Of a stretch of 64,000 bases of DNA, positions 43,222 through 52,312 are shown in pieces. The translations under genes and the position numbers were made by a program. Numbering within the stretch: the first letter of the stretch is position 1; every line of letters starts with the position of its first letter. Source of the stretch: Cyclobacteriaceae bacterium (lineage in GTDB: Bacteria; Bacteroidota; Bacteroidia; Cytophagales; Cyclobacteriaceae); the NCBI GenBank assembly GCA_013141055.1, contig JABFRS010000001.1, positions 1,922,001-1,986,000 of the forward strand, given 5' to 3'. The notes beneath the pieces were generated by a model that was not told the DNA's origin, did not search any database, and was given only the letters and a program-made list of their open reading frames with translations.

Positions 43222-43986
43222 ATGCGATTCATTTTCTCCTTCATCATTGCTCTCATCGTCAGCTTCACATTAGCTGGTCAGGATAGCACGAAGCTTGATG
43301 TTGACTCCATTAAAGCATACATTAATAATCGTTTTGACAATGAAGAAATCATTGGCTCACCCGATTCAACTATTATTGAAGCGCGTTCATTCGATCAAAA
43401 GAAATTAGACGAACTAAAGAACGACGATGATTTCGATTATCGGCAGCCCCCCACGGTAGCGGAAAGTATCTGGACCAGATTCCTGGAATGGCTCTACCAG
43501 ATGTTTGGATGGATCTTCCGAAGTGCCGTTTCCACAAGTTGGGGAAGGGTTTTTCTATACCTTCTCGGAATAGGATTAGTTGTTCTGATTGTTCTGCTGC
43601 TGCTTAAAGTGGACGCTTTGCGGATATTCTATTCCGGCTCAGATAAGGGAGCGTTAAACTATCAGACCGTTGAAGAGAATATTCATGAAATGGATTTCGA
43701 TAAGCTTATCCAGCAAGCTTTGGACAAGAAAGAGTACCGGCACGGCGTGAGGTTAACTTTTCTCTATGCGCTTAAGCTATTGTCAGATAAGCAGCATGTT
43801 GACTGGCGGCCAGGAAAAACCAATCATGATTATACGCAAGAACTTAAAAAAACTGATCTCAAAATTGGATTCAGTGAGCTGAGTTTCTATTTCGATTATG
43901 CGTGGTACGGTGATTTCAATGTCAACGAAACAATGTATGAAAGAGTAAAATTAATTTTCGACAACTGGAGAAAGAGGATTGAATGA
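43222..43986 (+). CDS. DUF4129 domain protein
   Basis: 254 residues. A signal-like N-terminus (MRFIFSFIIALIVSFTLAGQ), a linker, a transmembrane helix (about 110-130: VFLYLLGIGLVVLIVLLLLKV), and the C-terminal DUF4129 domain (YRHGVRLTFLYALKLLSDKQHVDWRPGKTNHDYTQEL...ELSFYFDYAWYGDFNVNETMYERV). DUF4129 commonly pairs with DUF4350, MoxR and DUF58 in one operon. The next gene overlaps by four bases (ATGA). No enzymatic role is known. Confidence 0.88.
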   Translation: MRFIFSFIIALIVSFTLAGQDSTKLDVDSIKAYINNRFDNEEIIGSPDSTIIEARSFDQKKLDELKNDDDFDYRQPPTVAESIWTRFLEWLYQMFGWIFRSAVSTSWGRVFLYLLGIGLVVLIVLLLLKVDALRIFYSGSDKGALNYQTVEENIHEMDFDKLIQQALDKKEYRHGVRLTFLYALKLLSDKQHVDWRPGKTNHDYTQELKKTDLKIGFSELSFYFDYAWYGDFNVNETMYERVKLIFDNWRKRIE

Positions 43987-45167
43987 AAAAGGATTGGAAA
44001 TACATTCTTTATCTCTCTCTGGCTTTCGGCGTGTACCTGATAGTGCAACTTTCGAGTCCGAAGAGTTTCGACTGGACTCCAACTTATGCATCTGAGGACA
44101 AGAATCCTTTTGGAGCGTACGCTTTAAAGCAGTTGCTGCCAGAAATCTTTAAAGGAAAAAAGATCAGTGTATCCAATCAGACGATCTATGAATTAAAAGA
44201 TAGTCTGAAGGCCGATGAGAATATTCTGATTCTTACCCACCACTTTAATATGAAGGAGGAAGATTCCAAAGTTCTTCTTGAACATGCCGCCAGGGGTGCA
44301 TCTGTTTTTATAGCTGCTCAATCATACTATGGTACACTGGCAGACACATTAAATATCAATACTTACGACTATCTCTTCAGAAACTCTATCTATGAACAAC
44401 GAGGCGACACCTCATTCGTCAAGTTTGTCAATAGAAATCTTGATACAGCGCGACACTATATTTTTAAGCGTGATAATATTCACAACTACTTCGGAACCTT
44501 TGACAGCACACGCACCTCCGTCATTGCAGAAAATGATTTTCATCAACCAGTTGCTCTTCGTGTGGTATGGGGGAAGGGAAGCATAATCCTGAATTGCATC
44601 CCCTTAGCCTTCTCTAATATCTATGCCATAAAAGGCGATGCGGCTGAATTTATGTCGACATCATTGTCCTATTTACCTGACAGGGATACCTATTGGAGTG
44701 AATTTTATAGTGTGGGAAGAATGGAAGCCAGTACACCGCTTCGTTTTATTTTAACACGCGAGCCGCTGGCATGGGCATATTATCTTTCTATTATTTCTCT
44801 ATTGATCTTCATGATATTTGAGGCAAAACGCAAACAGCGGATTATTCCTATTATTCCTCCATTACAAAACACCACGCTCGAATTCACAGGCATCATTGGA
44901 AATCTTTATTATCAACGGGGCGACCACAAGAACATTGCTGAAAAGAAAATCCTGTTCCTGTTTGATCAGATCAGGACAAAGCATTTTTTGAATCCCAATG
45001 ACGTGAGCGAGAATTTTGTTTTAACATTGGCAAAGAAATCCGGGAAATCAGAAACTGATGTAAGGAAATTATTTGATCTCATCCGCGAAATACTTAAGAA
45101 GCCTTCTATCAAAGAGGGTGAATTGATCGAATTAAACAGAAGAATAGAGTCCTTTAATGAAAAGTAA
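43983..45167 (+). CDS. DUF4350 domain protein
   Basis: 394 residues. One N-terminal membrane anchor (about 7-25) and another at about 263-280 flank a soluble domain with the DUF4350 opening PTYASEDKNPFGAYALKQLLPEIF and the middle phrase LRVVWGKGSIILNCIPLAFSNIYAIKG; the C-terminal tail is soluble. The fold is related to glutamine-amidotransferase-like domains with no evident active site. It sits between the DUF4129 and MoxR genes in the same transcript. Confidence 0.88.
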   Translation: MKKDWKYILYLSLAFGVYLIVQLSSPKSFDWTPTYASEDKNPFGAYALKQLLPEIFKGKKISVSNQTIYELKDSLKADENILILTHHFNMKEEDSKVLLEHAARGASVFIAAQSYYGTLADTLNINTYDYLFRNSIYEQRGDTSFVKFVNRNLDTARHYIFKRDNIHNYFGTFDSTRTSVIAENDFHQPVALRVVWGKGSIILNCIPLAFSNIYAIKGDAAEFMSTSLSYLPDRDTYWSEFYSVGRMEASTPLRFILTREPLAWAYYLSIISLLIFMIFEAKRKQRIIPIIPPLQNTTLEFTGIIGNLYYQRGDHKNIAEKKILFLFDQIRTKHFLNPNDVSENFVLTLAKKSGKSETDVRKLFDLIREILKKPSIKEGELIELNRRIESFNEK

Positions 45168-45177
45168 ATAAACAATC

Positions 45178-46155
45178 ATGGCAGACAACATTTTTGAAAA
45201 CCGGCTTGACTTAAGTGGCCTCCAGCAAAACGTCAAGCGTATTCGCGAAGAGATTGGAAAAATCATTGTTGGCCAGGAAGCCATGGTCGATCTTCTCCTC
45301 ACCGCCCTGTTGGCAGATGGACATATTCTGATTGAAGGAGTACCCGGCGTTGCCAAAACACTCACGGCAAAGCTGCTCGCTCGTGTAATCTCAGTTGACT
45401 TTAGCCGCATACAATTTACTCCTGACTTAATGCCTTCCGATGTATTAGGAACTTCAGTTTTTAATATGAAGACATCAGAATTCGAATTCAAATCAGGTCC
45501 CATCTTTTCAAACATTGTATTGATTGATGAGATCAACCGCGCGCCGGCAAAAACACAGGCCGCTCTTTTTGAAGTCATGGAAGAACGTCAGGTAACGGTT
45601 GATGGTCATTCTTATAAAATGAAAAGTCCTTATCTCGTTGTGGCTACTCAAAATCCTATCGAACATGAAGGAACTTATCGCTTGCCGGAAGCTCAACTGG
45701 ATCGCTTTCTTTTCAAGATCGTAGTAAACTATCCTAACCTGGATCAGGAGTTTAGCATTATCTCACGACAGCATAATCGGAAATCACAATCTGCAACGGA
45801 ACAGGTAAACGCTGTGCTATCTGCTGAAAGTCTTGCAGCATTCCGTGAGTTGGCTCAGGCTGTCCATCTCGAGGAGAATCTTATGCGATACATTGCCCAG
45901 ATCGTTCACGAGACCCGCAGCAACTCATCTTTATTTCTGGGCGCTTCGCCACGAGCATCCATTGCAATTCTGAATGCATCAAAGTCCTATGCCGCATTGC
46001 AGGGTCGCGATTTTGTAACGCCTGAAGATATCAAGATCGTTGCGCTGCCTGTGTTACGTCATCGCATTATGCTTAATCCTGATAAAGAGATGGAGGGCGT
46101 ATCCACAGATGAGGTTATCAAACAGATCATTGACAAAATTGAAGTGCCGCGATAG
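45178..46155 (+). CDS. MoxR family AAA ATPase
   Basis: 325 residues. Walker A GVPGVAKT (54-61), Walker B VLIDEINRAPAKTQAALFEVMEE, the sensor phrase VATQNPIEHEGTYRLPEAQLDRF and the C-terminal helical lid (ASPRASIAILNASKSYAALQGRDFVTPEDIK) are complete. MoxR ATPases act as chaperone-like partners of VWA proteins; the cluster's DUF58 protein is the probable partner here. The next start codon, GTG, overlaps its stop (TAGTG). Confidence 0.95.
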   Translation: MADNIFENRLDLSGLQQNVKRIREEIGKIIVGQEAMVDLLLTALLADGHILIEGVPGVAKTLTAKLLARVISVDFSRIQFTPDLMPSDVLGTSVFNMKTSEFEFKSGPIFSNIVLIDEINRAPAKTQAALFEVMEERQVTVDGHSYKMKSPYLVVATQNPIEHEGTYRLPEAQLDRFLFKIVVNYPNLDQEFSIISRQHNRKSQSATEQVNAVLSAESLAAFRELAQAVHLEENLMRYIAQIVHETRSNSSLFLGASPRASIAILNASKSYAALQGRDFVTPEDIKIVALPVLRHRIMLNPDKEMEGVSTDEVIKQIIDKIEVPR

Positions 46156-47486
46156 TGAAAGTCTTCCGAAACCTTTATATCAACAATCGTTTCTTCTATA
46201 TCATAGGAGCACTCGTTGTGCTTTTTATTCTGACGTTTGTTTTAAGTAATGGTGTGTGGATTCCAAAAATTCTATTCTATCTGTTTGTTGGAGTCATTCT
46301 GACAGATGCTTTGCTTTTGTTTCGCGTGAAGCGCGGCATGAACGGACACCGTCTTGCTCCTGACCGGCTCTCCAACGGTGATGAGAATGATATAAAGATC
46401 CATCTTGAAAACTTTTACACCTTCCCGGTTTCGCTGAGGATCTTCGATGAACTCCCACATCAGTTTCAACGAAGAGATCTTGAGTTCAATATAAAAATGA
46501 AGTCAGGTGATCAGGAGGTGATTCTTTATCACTTGCGTCCTGTTAAACGTGGTGAGTATTCTTTTGGAGCCGTTAATGTTATTGTGAGTTCTCCTCTGTT
46601 GTTACTGGCGCGCAGGTTTTCATTTTCGGGTGATAAGATGGTGCCGGTATACCCGTCGTATTTGCAGATGCGCAAGTATGAACTCCTCGCTATCAGCAAC
46701 AGGTTGACAGAAGTTGGAATAAAGAAGATCAGGAAGATCGGCCAGAATCAGGAATTTGAACTGATCAAGGAGTATGTAAATGGTGATGATATCCGCACAC
46801 TGAACTGGAAAGCAACGGCGAGAAAATCCAGGTTGATGGTGAATCAGTTTCAGGATGAAAGGTCGCAGCAGGTATATTCTCTTATTGACAAAGGTCGTGT
46901 GATGCAGATGCCTTTCAATGGACTAAGTCTTCTGGACTACGCGATCAATGCCTGTCTTGTGATCTCCAACATTGCCATCAAAAAATTCGATAAGGCAGGA
47001 TTGATTACTTTTCAGGATAAGGTTGGAACGATGCTTCCGGCCAGCAGGCGTAACAACCAGATGGCAGTGATTCAGGAAGTTCTGTATCATCAAAAGACCG
47101 CTTTCCGCGAATCAGATTATTCAATGCTTCATGCTCAGGTGAGAAGCAAGATCAATCAGCGGAGCCTCCTGCTTCTGTTTACAAATTTTGAAAGTGTCTA
47201 TTCAATGGAGAGACAATTGCCCTACCTGAAAAGTCTTTCTCAGCGTCACTTACTGGTGGTAATCTTTTTTGAAAACACTGAAATGAAATCATTGCTGGAA
47301 TCTCCTGCTGGTACCGTGAAAGATATTTACTACAAAGCGGTTGCAGAGAAGTTCAGCTATGATAAAAAGTTGATTGTAAAAGAGCTGAAGAGAAGAGGGA
47401 TCCAATCCATTCTCACTACACCGGAGCAACTTACAGTGAATACAATCAATAAGTATCTTGAACTAAAGGCCAGAAATCTGATTTAA
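46155..47486 (+). CDS. DUF58 domain protein
   Basis: 443 residues with a GTG start overlapping the MoxR stop; this start is preferred because the two N-terminal transmembrane helices (about 13-55) follow at once. The DUF58 core is clear (EFELIKEYVNGDDIRTLNWKATARKSRLMVNQFQDERSQQVYSLIDKGRVM, from about 197). In the family the domain is related to VWA folds and lies next to MoxR. It closes the cluster; no terminator was found before the S9 peptidase gene. Confidence 0.9.
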   Translation: MKVFRNLYINNRFFYIIGALVVLFILTFVLSNGVWIPKILFYLFVGVILTDALLLFRVKRGMNGHRLAPDRLSNGDENDIKIHLENFYTFPVSLRIFDELPHQFQRRDLEFNIKMKSGDQEVILYHLRPVKRGEYSFGAVNVIVSSPLLLLARRFSFSGDKMVPVYPSYLQMRKYELLAISNRLTEVGIKKIRKIGQNQEFELIKEYVNGDDIRTLNWKATARKSRLMVNQFQDERSQQVYSLIDKGRVMQMPFNGLSLLDYAINACLVISNIAIKKFDKAGLITFQDKVGTMLPASRRNNQMAVIQEVLYHQKTAFRESDYSMLHAQVRSKINQRSLLLLFTNFESVYSMERQLPYLKSLSQRHLLVVIFFENTEMKSLLESPAGTVKDIYYKAVAEKFSYDKKLIVKELKRRGIQSILTTPEQLTVNTINKYLELKARNLI

Positions 47487-47606
47487 GGTTTGATGCCTTT
47501 TTCTCTTGTTTATAATTCTTCTCCAATCTTCAAAAACAACCGTTTATAAAAACACTGACTCATTCTGTGTGCGTTCTTACTAAATTTCCTTCATACCCGC
47601 ACCTTT

Positions 47607-50336
47607 ATGAAAAAATCAATCCTGATACTGTCCTTGCTATTGATCGCAGCTACTGCATTCAGTCAGCAAAAACCTCTTACTATTAAAGATTACGCTAAGT
47701 GGTCAAGAGTTGTTGATCCTGTAATTTCCAACGACGGAAAATGGTTTGCCTACAGCCATCGTGTCAATGGCGGCAACGATACATTGATCATCAAAAATCT
47801 TGAGTCTGATAAAATCTACAAAGTCAAGTTTGCTGCAAGTCCTGCATTTTCAGAGAACAGCAAATGGGTATCATTTGTCATAAAGCCTTCACGGGAAGAA
47901 GATAAGAAACTCAAAAAAGACAAGAAGCCGGTTCTTAACTCAGCGGGTATTCTCAATCTGGAAACCGGCAAGAAATCAGTCATTGACAGAATGGACGCCG
48001 CTGCATTCTCCAATAATTCTGCTGTCTATGCAGTCCTCCGCAAAAAACCTTCTGATGACAATTCGAAACATGAAGGCAAGGATCTTATTCTTAAAAAACT
48101 GGATGATGGTTCGCTGGTGAATATTGGCAACGTAGGGTCCTTCGTTTTCAATCAGAAAGGAAATTTACTGGCATACACAGTGGATGCTGATAAAATGAGC
48201 GGCAACGGGCTCTATTTATATAATACTGGGACGGGCGAAATGAAGACACTCGATACCGATTCAGCTACTTACAGTCAGCTTGCATGGGATGATGCAACGG
48301 CTTTACGATCTGAATGGGCTAATAAAGGAAAACATCTCGCCATTCTGAAAGGAGTTTCGCGCGACACGACCATGTACAGAGACAATTCATTACTGGTATT
48401 TATGAATGTCCTGACCCCGGCTTACAGAAAACAAATCTTCCCGTCTTCTTCACTTATTGGTCTTCCTAAAAGAAATATTGTGAGCGAGAATTTCAAACCA
48501 GCCTTTTCAAATGATGGATCACTGGTTTTCATTGGCGTCCGCGCGCAGGAGAAAAAGATAAAGATGAGCAAAGACACACTCGCCAATCTTGATGTCTGGC
48601 ATTGGAAAGATGAACAGATCCAATCTGTTCAAATGAAGCGCTCTGAGCAAAATAAGAAATACACTTATTTGTGTTCCGTAAATCCATCAACAGGAATATT
48701 TTCGCGCCTCAGCGATGAAACATTGAGAGATGTAAACCTTTCAAAAAATTCAACCTATGCAGTGGGTCGCAATGACAAACCATACATTGATGATGTTAAT
48801 TGGGGAGTTTCTCCTGCGGATCTGTACCGTGTAACATTGAAAGACGGGAAGCGCGAACTTTTTGCCAAGCTGGTAAACCGTCCACTCGGATATTCGCCAG
48901 ATGGTAAATACTATCTCTTCCAGCTTGATTCATCCCTACACGTCGTTGATCTCTCAACGAATAAAGTAACAAATATTTCAAAGGCAGCGCCTGTTCGCTT
49001 CATGAATATGGAGCATCCTTATCCTCATGAAAAACCTCCCTTTGGAGTTGCGGGTTGGACAAAGGATGGAAAGAGTGTTGTCGTTAATCACAAATATGAT
49101 CTCTGGATGCTTTCTCTTGATGGAACAAAAGCATCAAATCTTACCGCTGGCGTTGGCACGAAAGAAGAAATTCATTTCAATTACGTTCCAATGGATCCGA
49201 TGGAACCTTTCATCGATACCAAAAAACCTATACTTCTATCTGCGGATGGTGAATGGACTAAGAAGTCTGGATTTTACTCAGTGATAGCAGGACAGGAACC
49301 AAAAGTAGTTCTATATGAAGACCGGAATTATGGCCCACCAAGAAAAGCATTGAATGCTGACAAAGTATTCTACAACGTTCAGACTTTCGTTGATTTTCCC
49401 GATTACTATGTGAGCAATTCAGGTTTTATGAATGCCAAAAAAGTCACGAATGCCAACCCTCAGCAAAAAAATTATGCATGGGGTAAGAGGGTCCTAATTG
49501 ACTATACCAACAGCAAAGGACAAAAGCTTCAGGGTACCCTAACGCTTCCTGCTAATTATGAGGCTGGAAAGAAATATCCGATGATCGTTTACTTCTACGA
49601 AAAGATGTCGCAGGAACACAATAGCTATTCTATGCCTACATACGATGACCGGCCACACATGTCATTGTATTCCAGCAATGGATATCTGGTTTTCCAACCC
49701 GATAATGTCTATGATGAGGGTCGTCCCGGAACGAGTGCCCTGGATTGCATTACCTCTGCCACAAAAAAAGTAATTGATCTCGGCTATGCCGATCCAAAGA
49801 AAATTGGTTTGCAGGGACATAGCTGGGGTGGATATCAAAGTTCATTCATCCTCACACAAACAGATATGTTTGCATGTGTAGTTACCGGTGCACCACCTAC
49901 CAATCTTGAAAGCTTCTATAATAATATCTATGGAAGCACTGGAACCAATCACCATGGCATTATGGAGATAGGGCAGGTACGAATGGGAAAAAATATGACG
50001 CCATGGTCGGCACGCGAGGCTTATCAACGCGAATCACCAATGGTTCATGCACCAAAGATCAAAACTCCTTTCATGATCCTTCATGGCACTGCTGATGGTG
50101 CGGTGGATTGGAACCAGGGTCTTGAATATTATAACGCTGCCAGAAGATTGAATAAGCAGGTGATCTTTCTATCCTATCCAAACGAAGGTCATCATTTGGC
50201 AATCGAAGCAAATCAAAAAGACTTTCTGGTTCGCATGCAGCAATACTTCGACTATTACCTGAAGGGAACGCCCGCTCCGGCATGGATGCTTGAAGGAGTT
50301 GCAAACATTGATAAGAAGTATGATCGTGGCGAGTAG
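47607..50336 (+). CDS. S9 family prolyl-oligopeptidase-type serine peptidase
   Basis: 909 residues. Signal peptide MKKSILILSLLLIAATAFS, then a propeller-like N-terminal region (about 25-600), then the alpha/beta-hydrolase catalytic domain. The triad is visible: Ser739 in GHSWGG, Asp830 in HGTADGAVDW, His862 or His863 in YPNEGHH. It would cut peptides in the periplasm or outside. The protein is longer than typical S9 dipeptidyl peptidases (about 700), mainly in the propeller region, as is usual for this Bacteroidota group. Monocistronic with its own terminator. Confidence 0.93.
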   Translation: MKKSILILSLLLIAATAFSQQKPLTIKDYAKWSRVVDPVISNDGKWFAYSHRVNGGNDTLIIKNLESDKIYKVKFAASPAFSENSKWVSFVIKPSREEDKKLKKDKKPVLNSAGILNLETGKKSVIDRMDAAAFSNNSAVYAVLRKKPSDDNSKHEGKDLILKKLDDGSLVNIGNVGSFVFNQKGNLLAYTVDADKMSGNGLYLYNTGTGEMKTLDTDSATYSQLAWDDATALRSEWANKGKHLAILKGVSRDTTMYRDNSLLVFMNVLTPAYRKQIFPSSSLIGLPKRNIVSENFKPAFSNDGSLVFIGVRAQEKKIKMSKDTLANLDVWHWKDEQIQSVQMKRSEQNKKYTYLCSVNPSTGIFSRLSDETLRDVNLSKNSTYAVGRNDKPYIDDVNWGVSPADLYRVTLKDGKRELFAKLVNRPLGYSPDGKYYLFQLDSSLHVVDLSTNKVTNISKAAPVRFMNMEHPYPHEKPPFGVAGWTKDGKSVVVNHKYDLWMLSLDGTKASNLTAGVGTKEEIHFNYVPMDPMEPFIDTKKPILLSADGEWTKKSGFYSVIAGQEPKVVLYEDRNYGPPRKALNADKVFYNVQTFVDFPDYYVSNSGFMNAKKVTNANPQQKNYAWGKRVLIDYTNSKGQKLQGTLTLPANYEAGKKYPMIVYFYEKMSQEHNSYSMPTYDDRPHMSLYSSNGYLVFQPDNVYDEGRPGTSALDCITSATKKVIDLGYADPKKIGLQGHSWGGYQSSFILTQTDMFACVVTGAPPTNLESFYNNIYGSTGTNHHGIMEIGQVRMGKNMTPWSAREAYQRESPMVHAPKIKTPFMILHGTADGAVDWNQGLEYYNAARRLNKQVIFLSYPNEGHHLAIEANQKDFLVRMQQYFDYYLKGTPAPAWMLEGVANIDKKYDRGE

Positions 50337-50344
50337 GTAAGAAG

Positions 50345-50386
50345 ACTGGAGTAGTGAAGAATATTTCTGCACTATTCCAGTTTTTA
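50345..50386. terminator. Terminator after the S9 peptidase gene
   Basis: ACTGGAGTAGTG (50345-50356) pairs with CACTATTCCAGT (50370-50381) with one wobble, then TTTTT. It lies against the convergent GMC gene end at 50384. Confidence 0.82.
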
Positions 50387-52078
50387 AATATTTCCTTTCT
50401 TCATCTCATCTACCGCATACGCACAGGCTCTTGCTGTCATCGCCATATACGTTAATGAAGGATTGACACATGAAGACGAGGTCATAAAAGATCCATCTGT
50501 AATAAATACGTTTTTGACGGCATGCATCTGATTGAATCCATTTAATACGGAGGTCTTTGAATCTCTTCCCATCCTGACAGAACCCATTTCGTGATTTGCA
50601 TTGCCGGGAAAAGAAATAGTCGAATAAGGTCTTACATTTTTAAATCCAGCAGATTCAAGCATTTCAGCAGCGGCTATTGCAATGTCGCGATGCATGGCAT
50701 GCTCATTCTCTTTGAACTCACAATCAACGCTTAGAGTTGGTCGTCCCCATTTATCTTTCTTGTCTGTATTTAGTACAGCGCGATTCGTCGAATAAGGAAG
50801 ACATTCTCCAAAACCACTTAGCCCCATTGTCCACGGGCCTGGCGCCTGTGCTTCCTTTTTAAGTTCATCACCAATAGCATCAGTATATAGATCGCTTCTC
50901 CAACCCTGGCGCGATGCTCCACCCTGATAACCAAATCCACGGATGTAATCATTCCTTTTTTCTTTCAGATTGCGAAAGCGAGGGACATAAATTCCATTGG
51001 GTCTTCTTCCTGAATAATACTGATCATCGAATCCCTCAACCGTCGCTTCAGCGCCTGCACCTTTATGGTGATCCATAATATTTCTTCCGACCTGATCGCT
51101 GTCATTGCCCAGGCCATTCGGAAACCGACTCGATAACGAACCCAAAAGAATGGCAGTTGTTGCCATAGTGGAAGCATTCAGAAAAATAATACTTGAATAA
51201 AATTCCGTTGTCTCATTTGTTTCTGTATCAATGATCTCAACACCTGTCGCTTTTTCTTTTTTATCATCGTAGATAATTTTATTAACCAGGGAATTGGGTC
51301 GTAGGGTTAAGTTGCCCGTAGCAAATGCTGCTGGTAATGTGCTGGCATTCGTACTGAAGTATGCTCCATAAGGACAGCCACGATAACAAAGATTTCTGTA
51401 TTGACATGTTCCGCGTCCTTTTACCGGAGCAGTGAGATTCGCCGTTCGTCCTATTGTTACTTTCCTTCCAGGAAATTTTTCTTCAGCAATATTTTTGAAA
51501 TGTTTCTCTACACAATTCAATTCCATTGGCGGTTGGAATTTCCCATCAGGCAAATGAGGAATATTTTCCGTCTGCCCTGATACCCCAATGAAGCTTTCGA
51601 CGTAATCATACCAGGGAGCAATGTCTTTATAGCGTATGGGCCAATCCACTCCGTGTCCGTCAATAAGGTTGGCTTCAAAATCAAGGTCACTGAAACGATA
51701 GGTTTGTCTTGCCCAAAGCAATGATCTCCCACCTACAACGTCTCCGCGGATCCAGTCAAATCTCTGCACTTCCGAGTAAGGATTTTCCAGGTCGTCAATA
51801 AAGTAATGTTTACTGTCAGCCCTAATCGCATAGTGTCTTGTCTGGATGGGGAATCTCTTGAGATCTTCCTGAGTCAGCCTGTTCGCATTGGGAACTTCCC
51901 ATGGAGAGAGAGTTGCTGTTGGATAATTGGGGTGCACTAAAGGTTTGCCTCTTTCAAGCAGGAGGACCTTCAAGCCCTTTTCACAAAGTTCTTTCGCTGC
52001 CCAGCCTCCACTGATCCCGGAACCGATAACGATTGCATCAAAAGTCTGCTGATCAGCGGCCTTGAGGTTGAGGTTCAT
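50384..52078 (-). CDS. GMC family oxidoreductase (FAD)
   Basis: 564 residues. FAD-binding Rossmann motif IVIGSGISGGWAAKELCEKGLKVLLLERG (from about 15), GGRSLLWARQTYR, and the C-terminal active-site region with NANHEMGSVRMG and SSCVNPSLTYMAMTARACAYAV. A Cys-rich stretch (GTCQYRNLCYRGCPYGAYFSTN, about 223-244) resembles that of sugar/gluconate dehydrogenase flavoproteins of this family, and may bind an iron-sulfur cluster; that is inference. It oxidises an alcohol or sugar with FAD; substrate unknown. There is no signal peptide and no partner subunit beside it. Confidence 0.9.
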   Translation of the reverse strand: MNLNLKAADQQTFDAIVIGSGISGGWAAKELCEKGLKVLLLERGKPLVHPNYPTATLSPWEVPNANRLTQEDLKRFPIQTRHYAIRADSKHYFIDDLENPYSEVQRFDWIRGDVVGGRSLLWARQTYRFSDLDFEANLIDGHGVDWPIRYKDIAPWYDYVESFIGVSGQTENIPHLPDGKFQPPMELNCVEKHFKNIAEEKFPGRKVTIGRTANLTAPVKGRGTCQYRNLCYRGCPYGAYFSTNASTLPAAFATGNLTLRPNSLVNKIIYDDKKEKATGVEIIDTETNETTEFYSSIIFLNASTMATTAILLGSLSSRFPNGLGNDSDQVGRNIMDHHKGAGAEATVEGFDDQYYSGRRPNGIYVPRFRNLKEKRNDYIRGFGYQGGASRQGWRSDLYTDAIGDELKKEAQAPGPWTMGLSGFGECLPYSTNRAVLNTDKKDKWGRPTLSVDCEFKENEHAMHRDIAIAAAEMLESAGFKNVRPYSTISFPGNANHEMGSVRMGRDSKTSVLNGFNQMHAVKNVFITDGSFMTSSSCVNPSLTYMAMTARACAYAVDEMKKGNI

Positions 52079-52283
52079 TTGAATTTGCTGGTGATTGCTT
52101 TGAAAGACGTTGAATTATCAGATATACCCTTACGTGATTTACCGAGTTAAAAATTGCGAAAAATAGATCACAATCCGATAACAATTATTTGGGCAAATAT
52201 CCTCACTTCGACCTCTCAACTCACTTGTTCAAAATATCATAGAATTAATTTTTCCGTTCTGCGGAATACGAATATTCTCTGGT

Positions 52284-52291
52284 TATTTTTG
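52284..52291 (+). promoter_or_regulatory. Candidate -7 box for carB
   Basis: TATTTTTG fits TAnnTTTG and lies 21 bases before the carB ATG at 52313. Confidence 0.4.
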
Positions 52292-52312
52292 CCCGATTTA
52301 TCCAATCCCGCC

